Positions 1 through 10,183 of a stretch of 64,000 bases of DNA are shown here, one piece after another. Position numbers and translations under genes: made by a program. Positions within the stretch are counted from its first letter, which is position 1; every line of letters starts with the position of its first letter. The stretch spans positions 124,001 to 188,000 of the forward strand of contig BSBM01001662.1 of assembly GCA_027924585.1 (NCBI GenBank). The letters are read 5' to 3'. The DNA is from Larix kaempferi (Eukaryota; Streptophyta; Pinopsida; Pinales; Pinaceae). A model generated the notes under the pieces. It had not been told where the DNA came from and searched no databases. It saw nothing but the letters and a program-made list of their open reading frames with translations.

Positions 1-553
1 AATACCAAAAGTTCTAGGTTTCCCAACCCAAATAGAATATAATATGAATGAGGGGCAGTGCTTACATATTGAGACTTAAAACCCTAACCATTTTGACATT
101 TTATTTCAATAAACATCATATTATCTTTTATTTAGAAATTAAACACTATAGTCAAAACATTTTATTAAAAACATTATTGAATTTTTTTTTTTAAAATAAA
201 AACATTGTCATTGAAGAATATATTTTTTTTAATAAAACTTTATTGTTGAAAAATGATGTAAAGGTAGACAAATGAAATTAACCACTATAGTCAAAATATT
301 TTATTAAAAACATGGTTGAAAATTAATTTTTTTAATAAAAACATTATCATTGAAGAATTTTGTTTTAATGAAGCTTCATTGTTGAAAAATTATGTGAAGG
401 CATATAAATGTTCCATAAATGTATGAGAGGGCAAAAAAATGTATTATGAAAAGCAGAGATAAAATAAAATGTGAAGGCACATAAATGTTCCAGAGGCCAA
501 AATATTATTTATTATGAAAAGCAGAGATAAAATAAAATTCCAGCACTAGTTAA
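1..553. repeat. AT-rich leader with imperfect tandem duplications
   Basis: No gene is visible here. The segment is very AT-rich. It contains an imperfect ~140 bp duplication (unit starting near 136 and again near 276, both with 'ctatagtcaaaa' followed by poly-T/A and 'attgttgaaaaa'). A ~77 bp duplication follows (units starting near 391 and 469, sharing 'gtgaaggca' and 'aaagcagagataaaataaaa'). Confidence 0.6.
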
Positions 554-1029
554 GGGTCCCTCGTTTGACGATTACATATTATAATATTATAAAGGAAATG
601 TCATGGAACAGTGTTGAACTTCGTCTCATGGAACAGTGTTCATTATAAAGGAAATGAGACGAACAGAAGTTTCCCGGGAAACTTCTTATGCGCAATTTGT
701 ACTGTTCCATTGATGGGACCTTCATCACAAGAACAGGTCCCATCAATGGAAGAACAGGTCCCATCAATGGAACAGTACAAATTGCGCATAAGAAGTTGCG
801 GATTCTCAATTTGTAGGAAATGTCTACAAATTGATTCTCAATTTGTAGGAAATGTCCTACAAATCCTACAAATTGAATTTGTAGGACATTTCCTACAAAT
901 TGAGAATCAATTTGTAGACATTTCCTACAAATTGAGATACTACAAATTGCGTCATCAGACGAACTTCAACACTGTTCCATGACATTTCCTTTATAATATT
1001 ATAATATGTAATCGTCAAACGAGGGACCC
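554..1029. mobile_element. Foldback (hairpin) element, MITE-like
   Basis: The outer ~72 bp (554-625) and the last ~72 bp (958-1029) are inverted copies with only about one mismatch. They start GGGTCCCTCGTTTGACG and end with its complement. A second inverted pair lies inside (about 686-720 against 756-795), and a third, self-complementary block lies at 804-937. The whole 476 bp could fold into a multi-branched hairpin. I could not find a target-site duplication: the flanks are 'gttaa' and 'gagga'. The superfamily is therefore open. Short ORFs here are by-products of the palindrome. It ends 33 bp before a TATA box, so it may influence the downstream gene. Confidence 0.75.
804..937. repeat. 134 bp near-perfect palindrome inside the foldback element
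   Basis: The sequence is built from the motif 'caatttgtaggaaatgt' and its complement, alternating. It reads the same on both strands around a centre near 870, so it forms an independent inner hairpin of the foldback element. Confidence 0.7.
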
Positions 1030-1061
1030 GAGGAGTACACGTCATCAATGTATCCGTTTGC

Positions 1062-1068
1062 TATAAAA
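1062..1068 (+). promoter_or_regulatory. TATA box of the membrane-protein gene
   Basis: The site is TATAAAA inside 'ctataaaagggg', about 33 bp after the foldback element and about 220 bp before the chosen start codon. It is the best core-promoter match upstream of the ORF, and its spacing suits a transcript with a leader containing a short intron. Confidence 0.6.
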
Positions 1069-1190
1069 GGGGACCGAGACGCCATTGAATGTCACAGAAT
1101 TCTTCCATCCGATATAATTCCTCGCTTTGAAGATTAGAAAAGTTGCAGACTGTGTATTCAGATCTCGGTTGGCCTCATCCTGATTAATAG

Positions 1191-1278
1191 GTATATTAAG
1201 CTGGTTTTCATCATATGTAAATTATTTTTCTTCTGTCCCTCCTTTATGGCATGTTTTATTAATTATATGGCAAATCAG
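1191..1278 (+). other. Putative 5'UTR intron
   Basis: The donor AG|GTATAT at 1190/1191 and a pyrimidine-containing acceptor CAAATCAG|GT at 1278 bound 88 bp. The start codon lies 7 bp into the next exon. Splicing would also remove an upstream ATG (1246) in another frame, which supports the model. This is inferred from splice-site consensus only. Confidence 0.45.
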
Positions 1279-1285
1279 GTTCTTC

Positions 1286-1933
1286 ATGGCAGAACAAACC
1301 ATCAATTTGGGAAGAGACGGTTACGGCAACCGAAGCGTTGTATTCTCGAGGCCAGAAATCGTTCCTTTCATCATTGCTATTGGTTCGATGTTACTTACCA
1401 ATCAGCTTCCCGGAGACGTTATTGCTATGCTACTGGGATTTTCTGTGGCTGCGTCTGCAAATGCACAGATTTCACACTTAAATGAAGCTATGGCTCTAGC
1501 TGTATCTTCTAATGGGCAGATTTTACAATTAAATGCAGCATATGCCAACTATACAGCTGTTATATACACCTCTTTAACTATTTACGCCATGATTCAGGTA
1601 CCGATATTCTCTGCCGTCTTTGCTGGGCAGGGGAGGAGGGGTTGTCAGATTTGGTGGAATCCAATCATTGTTTCTGGGCTTTCCTCCGCATCCATTATTG
1701 TCGGCCTCTGTCGTATATTCATTTTGCAGTTCAACCTTCTCAGCCGCAGAGGACAACTCCGTCGACAACTCAGAGAAGGGCTCTCTGCCTTGTCCATGCC
1801 TATTGCCAACAGTGAAGAACGAGAGGACGATTTGGACAATAACTGGGTTCAACAAAGAGCCGCATTTCTGGTGATTTTAATGGCATTATCAGTGTGTTTC
1901 CTGCTTCCATTCACTCCTGTGCTTTGCCCCTAA
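1286..1933 (+). CDS. Hypothetical multi-pass membrane protein (215 aa)
   Basis: I do not recognise this family. The start ATG has a good plant context (TTCATGGCA). A TATA box, a probable leader intron and a downstream AATAAA complete a normal gene layout. The protein has a ~24-residue polar N-terminus, then five hydrophobic stretches at about residues 25-40, 43-59, 90-113, 124-148 and 192-212. A loop around 55-90 is rich in Ala, Asn and Gln (for example ANAQISHLNEA). The cytosolic-looking stretch after helix 4 is Arg-rich (RRGQLRRQLR, ~154-163) and is followed by an acidic cluster (EEREDDLD, ~177-184). There is no cleavable signal peptide and no catalytic motif. The last codons and 3'UTR lie in the 5.3 kb duplicated block, so a copy of the 3' end recurs at 7170. 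It is the only long, undisrupted, non-transposon ORF with gene signals in the window. A membrane scaffold, channel-like protein or small transporter are all possible. Confidence 0.65.
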   Translation: MAEQTINLGRDGYGNRSVVFSRPEIVPFIIAIGSMLLTNQLPGDVIAMLLGFSVAASANAQISHLNEAMALAVSSNGQILQLNAAYANYTAVIYTSLTIYAMIQVPIFSAVFAGQGRRGCQIWWNPIIVSGLSSASIIVGLCRIFILQFNLLSRRGQLRRQLREGLSALSMPIANSEEREDDLDNNWVQQRAAFLVILMALSVCFLLPFTPVLCP

Positions 1934-1961
1934 CTCTCCCTTGTCCTCCACGATGACAGAC

Positions 1962-1967
1962 AATAAA
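1962..1967 (+). promoter_or_regulatory. Poly(A) signal of the membrane-protein gene
   Basis: AATAAA lies 29 bp after the stop codon. It is followed by a TG-rich tract (about 1980-2160, repeated 'gtgtga' and 'tgtgtg'), which fits a plant 3'-end region. Confidence 0.5.
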
Positions 1968-2224
1968 TATTTGGGTATTTGGGTGTGATTGTAGTCTATA
2001 TTTATGTGATTGTGTGCTGATACCTTCCTAATAGATACTTCTTTTGTGTGACTGTGTCCTAATACCTTAATGTGAGTGATTGTCAAGTATACGTTACCGT
2101 GAGTGTGTGTGAATACCTTCTCGAGTGTGTGTTGGCTATATACGTTCGTGACTGTAAGCAATTCTTTTGAGATTTAGTAAAGTATATCGAGTTATATATA
2201 TCATCCTTTTCTATATCGTCTTTC

Positions 2225-3130
2225 TTCTTTGGCAATATGTCTGACCTTAATAAACAATTGAGAACTTTGAATGATTTATGCTTTAACATGAGCATGACTC
2301 TTAACACTAACAAAACAAAAGTAATGATTATCAAGTCCAAGAAGGTCACTTATGATAACTTTCTATATAACAATAACAAATTGGAGGAAATTTCTTCCTA
2401 TAAGTATCTCAGGATTCATATTCATCATAAGCTCAATGGAGTTGCAGCGTTGATAAAATTATTAATGGAAAGTGGAAATCTTATTTTGTTTTTGATAACA
2501 ACAATAAATCAACACACCTTATGATGTGGGATAAAATGAAGTTCTTCTTTGATACTCTAGTCACTCCCATTATCTTGTATGGGTGTGAAGTTTGGGGGTG
2601 TAACATCTCTAGATAATCATGAATAAATATCGAGCAAATATATAAGCATTTTATCACATATAACCTTTGAATTAAAAGCAATACACCTTATCCTATTCTT
2701 CTTATAAAAGAAGACACTCCCCCCTATAGAGAGCATCATTATGACAAGGTATTTAATGTACAAGTGCAAGATAAATGGCATGCGAGATCATAGACTCCCT
2801 AAAATTGCTTTAAAATCTAGTCGGGATTGCTTGCAAGTCAAGAAAGGTTGTCATAAATATAACATGGTCTGGTTAATTCCTTGCGAGATAGACAAAAATG
2901 CAACTTTGCAAAATATCAATAACATTAAAAGTGCTATTGCATCTAAGTTTAAAGATAAAACGTGGGGCAAAAAGGATTTAGAGGTTAAAAGGAAGCTAAG
3001 ATACTACAAGGTTGTTGTTAACCCTAATCTAGAAGACCAAAAGTATCTCTCTATTTTACCTAGCTTGAAGAAAAAAGACTTCAGCTGGGGGAAACTCGAG
3101 GAAAAATATTGTGACACAAATTTAACTTGA
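2225..3130 (+). pseudogene. LINE (non-LTR) reverse transcriptase fragment, copy A
   Basis: Three reading-frame pieces line up as the C-terminal half of a LINE reverse transcriptase. Residues from 2237 include 'NTNKTKVMIIKSKKVTY' and 'SYKYLRIHIHHKLN', typical of the RT thumb region. From about 2525 another frame gives 'WDKMKFFFDTLVTPIILYG' and 'CEVWGCNIS'. From 2741 a 129-residue frame ends 'NPNLEDQKYLSILPSLKKK'. Just upstream, the expected Y-A-D-D box is unrecognisable (Y-I-S-S in the same frame). Frameshifts near 2520 and 2700 and stops at 2616 onwards make it non-functional. No endonuclease domain or poly(A) tail was seen. The exact LINE clade is not assigned. Confidence 0.7.
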
Positions 3131-3262
3131 GGTTTCCCAGAATGTTTGAGACACCTATACATCGACATGAAAACCTCGACAAAAATAAAACTTGGGGCTT
3201 CTATAAGACACCTATAGATAATTTATTTATTTATTTTTCTATACAACGATTGTATCAAATCT

Positions 3263-4735
3263 CTTTACTTGCGACGAGCCACAACTATCATAGTAGGGCT
3301 TTAACCAGCTCCCATTATCCAATCCTTTAAGGATTTCATCATCCAATTTCTGTAACTACACTGCGCCTCCTTCTGTCACATAGTTGATAACATATGGACC
3401 TAGCCAATGCATCCTTAACTTGCCACGGTGTTTGCAAAACTTACAATCGCAGAGAAGAACTAAGTCTCCTCGCTCAAAATGCTTATTAGTGATGCGGTGA
3501 TCATGCCATGCTTTTCCTCGGTCTTTTTGCACTTGTTGATAAAATATTTCAATGAACTTGTCTTCTTCTAGCTGAAGTAACTGCGACAATCTTTCTTTGA
3601 AAGCACCAATCTCAGACATGCCGGTGAAGGTAACAATTCTTAAACTTGGGACAATGTAATCCATAGTCATCACAACTTCTTCTCCACAGACCAACTTAAA
3701 AGGTGTTTGGCCTATCAACTTCTTACATGTTGTTATATATGCCCATAATAATGCAGTAACTCTCAAATTCTAGTCGTTGCAGTTAACGTTCCAAACTTTC
3801 GTTAGTGCATGTTCCAATATTTTATTGAATGCTTTGATAGTCCCATTCGTTTGTGGGTAATATTGAGTACTTTTCCTCTGATAAATCTGGAATTCCTCTA
3901 TAAGTGCCTCTATAGTTTTATTTACAAAATGTGCACCCTAATCACTTAAAAAAAATCAAGGACAACCAAACTTGGTAACAACATTCTCAAACATGAACTT
4001 CGTGGCAGTCACATCACTACAGTGTCTTACTTGTGTGGCTTCATCCCATCTGCTAAAATAGAAAGTTGTAGTAATAATATACCTTGCACCAGTCCTTCTT
4101 CTCGGTGGGTTGATGGGACCCACAAAGTCAATAGCCCACTTTTCGAAGGCTTGCAATGTAACTTGAGGAGCTAAGGGCATTTCATCTCTCCTTGACGGCT
4201 TTCAAATTCTTTGACATACATCACAGTTTGAACAATACTCCTTTGCATATTTGTGAAGGGTAGGCCACCATAGTCTGGCTCTTAAGATCTTCTGCATAGT
4301 AACTTTACCTGCATAATGGCCGCCCGCAAATCCATCATGAGCCTCGGCTAAGATGGTTGGTCGCTCATGCTCCAAAACACAGCGACGCAATACCTCATTC
4401 AATCCCAACTTCTACAACTGACCAAAAATCAACGAGTAATCCACAGATTTAAAAACTAACTACTTCTTCTGTGGAGTTGTATATCCCTCTGGTGTTGTAC
4501 CTATAGGTAAAAATGTTACAATATCTTGAAAATATTCATCAACCATTCTTACCACAAAAAGATGCATCTAGGAGGTTATCTTCCAAACTGGTCAGTTCTT
4601 CTCCTGTTTCCAACCTCGACAGATGGTCTAGTCCAACATTCAGTCTTCCTAGTTTGATGACAATATCAAAGTCATAGTCCTGAAACAACAATAACCATCG
4701 ACATATCACCCCCCCACACACCTCCCAAACTGGTT
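3263..4735 (-). pseudogene. Ty3/gypsy pol fragment (RNase H end and integrase), copy A
   Basis: On the minus strand the order is: end of RNase H/connection ('DHLSRLETGEE', ~4600), integrase H2C2 zinc domain (HDGFAGGHYAGK...CSNCDVC, 4202-4408), integrase core start ('WAIDFVGPINPP', 3956-4180), and integrase C-terminal region (3356-3766, with 'TPFKLVCGEEVV' and 'LRMHWLGPYVI'). Stops and frameshifts separate these pieces, including a shift near 3269 that copy B does not have. The 5' part (gag, protease, most of RT) is absent. The fragment ends where it meets an LTR remnant at ~4758, so it appears inserted in or fused to the 3' LTR of the older copia-type element. Confidence 0.8.
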
Positions 4736-4757
4736 GGCTCTTGTCCTATTTCCATTG

Positions 4758-4937
4758 TACTTCTTCAAACTCGATATGCTTGAAGTAATTTTGAATATGC
4801 TTCTTTAGACATGAACAATTAGATATACTTCTTCAAAGTGGATTTCATATATTTCTTCAAACTAGCACTGGAATACTGAGTCCTCTTTGACATCAGTTGA
4901 CATCAATGGCAACCAAAGTTTAACAATCTCCCCATTT
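4758..4937 (-). repeat. 3' LTR start and polypurine tract of the old copia-type element, copy A
   Basis: Read on the minus strand, a purine tract (AAATGGGGAGAT, 4926-4937) directly precedes 'TGTTAAACTTTGG' (LTR start at 4925). About 168 bp of LTR follow until the gypsy fragment cuts it at ~4758. The same LTR start is found at 24062, reading leftwards, which identifies the matching 5' LTR. Confidence 0.6.
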
Positions 4938-6587
4938 GGCATTGATGTAAACACCTCATGAAGTTGTGCATAAGCATCTACTTGCTGGGACTACTCCCCC
5001 TGTTTCATGCTCCATTCTTTTGCTGGGTCTCTAGACTGATTTGAGTTACTTAGCACCCTATATATTATCTCTGTAATAGTCTTGGATAAGCTCCCCCTGT
5101 ACAATTGATATCATCCTTCTATCTTAATCTTCTGTTCCTGTCATATCAATCATCAATCTTTCATCATTCCTTGTGCAATCTTCCATGCCATCTTCTTGTT
5201 GTGTTTACTATGGAATGCCGAATTCCATCTGCTTCTGTTTTTGCACTGTCTTTCCCGTTGATTTCTTCCTACGTATAAATATTCTTTTTTTCATACTTAC
5301 TGTGCTATGACAGATCATCGTTACCTTTCCTGACGTCGCATATCTCACCATGACAACCAAATATTTCACACAAATTTCCACCTATCAGCTAGTTTGGTAA
5401 TAAAGCAACGTGACAAACAATTTGTGTGGAAATTGTGATATGTCAAATTTGTACTTGAGCCTTTTGGGAAACATCATTCCAGTTGCATGGAACAATGAAA
5501 AATATTTCCTCTTTTTGTCCTTTTTCCCAAATTCATTAACTCATGCAATTACTTTTGGTGTCTCCATAACCAGCTTCAAGTCGCACAGATATGAATGTCA
5601 TTAAATCCAAGTCCCTTCAACTTAATTTTCACACGTGTGAACAACTTCCTTTCGATTCTATAATAAAGTTGCGAATTGTCTAGTTTATCACCCTTTTTCT
5701 TATGTCTCCTTGCTTTCTATATGTCCTGTTTTCCTTGAGACTTTCATCATGTATCCCTTCTTCCAGAGGTTTAACGATTCTCTTCATAGTATGCGCCTTG
5801 CAGTTCAGTCGCAACAGGCAGAGTTCACATGATTGAGAGTGTACATGGGGATTTAGAAAGGACAAATGAAGGAGTCTGAGTTCAACCGTTGGTACGCTCA
5901 TTTGCAAGTAAATCATAGAAATGCTGAGGGATTGTACTGTTTGGGAAAGCGAGCAGAATTTCTAGAGCAGCAATGACAATAGATTTTTGATATGTTGAAC
6001 ACGATTCAGGCTGAGCAATCTACTATTAATTTGTCATCTGCAACTCTGCAACTATATCCTCTACATCCAAGTTCTAAATTCATTGATCCAATTTAAATGG
6101 ATTTGGAACTTCGACTTCCACATCAACTAGCCAACCATGATACGGATATAGACCTTGAATTACGGCTGGGAATTACCCCCGTAATTCTCAGGTTTGCATG
6201 ATATGACCTCAATTTTTTTTGCCTCGGCATGATTCCTCTTTTGTTTTTCAACTATGTTCTCAGTGACAGAGGACTCATGCATTTTGTAAACATAATTTTT
6301 GAATATAATACAAGTTTTGTTTATGTATCTTTGCAGACTCATGTTTCTTATTGGAAATGCTTATTTGAATGTTTCTTTACTCTGTATCATTTTTGTGCAC
6401 TTTGTGCGGCAATTTAACTACAACACATCACAACAACTATTTGAAAATACATGTATATCCTTTTGCAACATAACATTAATGCAACCAACTTTAAGTATTA
6501 TCTAACTGCAATACTTCACTAACACTTTCCTTGAATTCCTAATGATTGTTGTGTTGAATCCAAGGATCTTACTTAACCTCTTACATA
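4938..6587. other. Non-coding internal region of the old copia-type element, copy A
   Basis: No pol domain can be recognised in this 1.65 kb, although it lies between gag (right) and the polypurine tract (left) of a minus-strand element. It contains 'actccccctg'-type pyrimidine tracts and small ORFs without recognisable similarity: 5680-5916 (-) and 6160-6342 (-), both shared with copy B. The element seems to have lost or never had pol. A ~293 bp segment present in copy B is missing at 4976. Confidence 0.5.
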
Positions 6588-7169
6588 TTAGAAAGAAAAG
6601 TAGCAATTGCTTGTTTCTTTAGACACACTTGGTTTGTCAGATTCTTCTCCACTAGCTTGAGAAGTTTTCCTTACCCATGTTTTCATGTGCACACTTCCAT
6701 TTTGATATTGTGCCTGAGTAACTTCTATTTTGGTCATTGTATTGCGATTTCTTTTGAGAAACATGTTTTCATCTGGGAAATTTATTGTTCTTCGATAATA
6801 CATAGCTTTATGTCCGAATCCATCACAAGCATAACATCTCATAGTTTGAAAATACTTCGCAATATGACCAATGCAATTGCACCTTGCACACTTCATTGTA
6901 TTAATCCTTCTTTTGGTAGTATAATGAAAAGAATTGTAATTACTGAAGGAAGTATCATACCTGAATGATTTCATTCAATTTGGACCTTGCTTACTATCAC
7001 GGAATATGTCAGTTGGTTTTTCATAGCCAATTCCTGACTTTTTTGCTAGTGATCTTTGATCATTCATAATATTATTCAGGATTGATGTGCTACTTTTGAA
7101 TTTGTTCAATGTTTCATCTTCAAGACCAGCCTTGTCACTTCCTGATTGTGCGCAATTAAGAGTATCACT
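6588..7169 (-). pseudogene. Copia-type gag fragment with zinc knuckles, copy A (truncated)
   Basis: The frame 6588-6974 (-) encodes the C-terminal gag with two adjacent CCHC-like knuckles. Both are damaged in their last cysteine: CARCNCIGHIAKYF and CYACDGFGHKAMYY (F and Y replace C). The upstream coding sequence stops abruptly at 7169, where the tandem duplication junction replaces the rest of gag with the 3' end of the membrane-protein gene. A nucleic-acid-binding gag role is known for the family; this copy is dead. Confidence 0.7.
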
Positions 7170-7465
7170 TCCTGTGCTTTGCCCCTAACTCTCCCTTGTC
7201 CTCCACGAGGACAGGCAATAAATATTTGGGTATTTGTGTGTGATTGTAGTCTATATTTATGTGATTTCCTAATACATACTTCTTTTGTGTGACTGTGTCA
7301 TAATACCTTAATGTGAGTGATTGTTAAGTATACGTTACCGTGAGTGTGTGTGAATACCTTCCCGAGTGTGTGTTGGCTATATACGTTCGTAACTGTAAGC
7401 AATTCTTTTGAGATTTAGTAAAGTATATCGAGTTATATATATCGTCCTTTTCTATATCGTCTTTC

Positions 7466-8398
7466 TTCTTTGGCAATATGTCTGACCTTGATAAACAATT
7501 GAGAACTTTGAATGATTTATGCTTTAACATGAGCATGACTCTTAACACTAACAAAACAAAAGTAATGATTATCAAGTCCAAGAAGGTCACTTATGATAAC
7601 TTTCTATATGACAATAACAAATTGGAAGAAATTTCTTCCTATAAGTATCTCAGAATTCATATTCATCATAAGCTCAATGGAGTTGCAGCGTTGAGAAAAT
7701 TATTAATGGAAAGTGGAAATCTTATTTTGTTCTTGATAACAACAATAAATCAACACACCTTATGATGTGGGATAAAATGAAGTTCTTCTTTGAAACTCTA
7801 GTCACTCCCATTATCTTGTATGGGTGTGAAGTTTGGGGGTGTAACATCTCTAGATAATCATGCATAAATATCGAGCAAATACATAAGCATTTTATCACAT
7901 ATAACCTCTGAATTAAAAGCAATACGCCTTATCCTATTATTCTTATAAAAGAAGACACTCCCCCCTATAGAGAGCATCATTATGACAAGGTATTTAATGT
8001 ACAAGTGCAAGATAAATGGCATGCGAGATCATAGACTCCCTAAAATTGCTTTTAAATCTAGTTGGGATTGCTTGCAACTCAAGAAAGGTTCTCATAAATA
8101 TAACATGGTCTGGTTAATTCCTTGCGAGATAGACAAAAATGCAACTTTGCAAAATATCAATAACATTAAAAGTGCTATTGCATCTAAGTTTAAAGAGAAA
8201 ACGTGGGGCAAAAAGGATTTAGAGGTTAAAAGGAAGCTAAGATACTACAAGGTTGTTGTTAACCCTAATCTAGAAGACCAAAAGTATCTCTCTATTCTAT
8301 CTAGCTTGAAGAAAAAAGACTTCAGCTGTGAGAACCTCAAAAAAGACTTCAACTGGGAGAACCTCGACGAAAAATACTGCGACACAAATTTAACTTGA
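7466..8398 (+). pseudogene. LINE (non-LTR) reverse transcriptase fragment, copy B
   Basis: This is the duplicate of 2225-3130 with the same frame breaks, so the element was already broken before the duplication. It differs by a few substitutions (for example DNNKLEEI for NNNKLEEI). A 27 bp internal repeat in the C-terminal frame makes 'LKKKDFSCENLKKDFNWENL' where copy A has one such segment. The frames are 7478-7765 and 7982-8398, with a broken middle part at 7766-7980. Confidence 0.7.
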
Positions 8399-8536
8399 GG
8401 TTTCTCAGAATGTTTGAGACACCTATACATCGACATGAAAACCTCGACAAAAATAAAACTTGGGGCTTCTATAAGACACCTATAGATAATTTATTTGTTT
8501 TATTTTTTTTATGTACAACCATTGTATCAAATCTCT

Positions 8537-9991
8537 TTACTGCGACGAGCCACAACTATCATAGTAGGGCTTTAGCCAGCTCCCATTATCCAATCCTTTA
8601 AGGATTTCACCATCCAATTTCTGTAACTGCACTATGCCTCCTTCTGTCACATAGTTGATAACATATGGACCTAGCGAGTGCATCCTTAACTTTCCAGGGT
8701 GTTTACAAAACTTACAATCGCAGAGAAGAACTAAGTCTCCTCGCTGAAAATGCTTCGTAGTGATGTGGCGATCATGCCATGCTTTTCCTCGATCTTTTTG
8801 CACTTGTTGATAAAATCTTGCAATGAACTTGTCTTCTTCTAGCTGAAGTAACTGCGACAATCTTTCTTTGATAGCACCAATATCAGACATGTCGGTGAAG
8901 GCAACAATTCTTAAACTTGGGACAATGTAATCCATAGTCATCACAACTTCTTCTCCATATACCAACTTAAAAGGTGTTTGGCTTGTCAACTTCTTACATG
9001 TTATTATATATGCCCATAATAATGCAGTAACTCTCAAATTCTAGTCATTGCGGTTAACGTTACAAACTTTCGTTAGTGCATGTTCCAGGATTTTATTGAA
9101 TGCTTCGACAGTCCCATTCGTTGTGGGTGATATAGAGTACTTTTCCTATGATAAATATGAAATTCCTCTATAAGTGCCTCTATAGTTTTATTTACAAAAT
9201 GTACACCCTGATCACTTAAAAGAAATCAAGGACAACCAAACCTGGTAACAACATTCTCAAACATGAACTTTGTGGCAATCACATCACTACAGTGTCTTAC
9301 TTGTGTGGCTTCATCCCATCTGCTAAAATAGCCAATTGTAGTAATAATATACCTTGCACCAGTCCTTCTTCCCGGTGGGTTGATGGGACCCACAAAGTCA
9401 ATAGCCCACTTTTCGAAGGCTTACAATGTAACTTGAGGAACTAAGGGCATTTCATCTCTCCTTTACGGTTTTCAAATTCTTTGACATACATCACAGTTTG
9501 AACAATACTCCTTCGCATATTTGTGAAGGGTAGGCCACCATAGTCTGGCTCTTAAGATCTTCTGCATAGTAACTTTACCTGCATAATGGCCTCCCGCAAA
9601 TCCATCATGAGCCTCGGCTAAGAGGATTGGTTGCTCATGCTCCAAAACACAGCGATGCAATACCTCGTTCAATCCCAACTTGTACAACTGACCAGAAATC
9701 AACGAGTAATCCACAGATTTAACAACTAACTACTTCTTCTGTGTAGTTGTATATCCCTCTGGTGCTGTACCTATAGGCAAAAATGTTACAATATCTTGAA
9801 AATATTCATAAACCATTCTTACCACAAAAGAATGCATCTGGGAGGTTATCTTCCAAATTCGTCGGTTCTTCTCCTGTTTCCAACCTCGACAGATGGTCTG
9901 GTCCAACATTCAGTCTTCCTGGTTTGATGACAATATCAAAGTCATAATCCTGAAACAACAATAACCATCGACATATCCCCCCCCCAAACAC
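8537..9991 (-). pseudogene. Ty3/gypsy pol fragment (RNase H end and integrase), copy B
   Basis: This is the duplicate of 3263-4735 and better preserved at its C-terminus. The frame 8537-9037 runs to a natural-looking stop after 'LKPYYDSCGSSQ'. The zinc domain lies at 9472-9714 and the RNase H end at 9806-9991. The core frame around 9240-9470 is interrupted. It cannot encode an active integrase because its DDE core is split by stops. Confidence 0.8.
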
Positions 9992-10027
9992 CTCCCAAAC
10001 TGGTTGGCTCTTGTCCTATTTCCATTG

Positions 10028-10183
10028 TACTTCTTCAAACTCGATATGCTTGAAGTAATTTTGAATATTCTTCTTTAGAAATGAACAATTAGATATACTT
10101 CTTCAAACTACCACATGAATACTGAGTCCTCTTTGACATCAGTTGACATCAATGGCAACCAAAGTTCAACGATCTCCCCATTT
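10028..10183 (-). repeat. 3' LTR start and polypurine tract of the old copia-type element, copy B
   Basis: This is the duplicate of 4758-4937. The polypurine tract is at 10172-10183. The first LTR base is changed (C instead of T on the minus strand, at 10171), and ~24 bp present in copy A are missing around 10110. Confidence 0.55.

Larger units (their letters stand above)
1911..7169. repeat. Tandem segmental duplication, copy A (~5.26 kb)
   Basis: Copy A runs from the last codons of the membrane-protein gene to 7169 and is repeated in the same orientation at 7170-12710. Both copies carry the same order: gene 3' end, LINE fragment (+), gypsy pol fragment (-), LTR remnant, non-coding copia internal sequence, gag zinc-knuckle region (-). 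The A/B junction 'agtatcactt|cctgtg' joins the right-end sequence 'agtatcact' to the left-end sequence 'tcactcctgtg', sharing TCACT. Divergence is a few per cent. Confidence 0.85.

Noticed and set aside
579-982. Open frames on both strands (93-123 codons) inside the foldback element
   Set aside because: They translate inverted-repeat DNA; the same motifs appear on both strands and the proteins are repeats of the palindrome.
551-1032. Target-site duplication for the foldback element (TAA on the left)
   Set aside because: The right flank reads GAG; no 2-10 bp direct repeat borders the inverted arms, so no superfamily was assigned.
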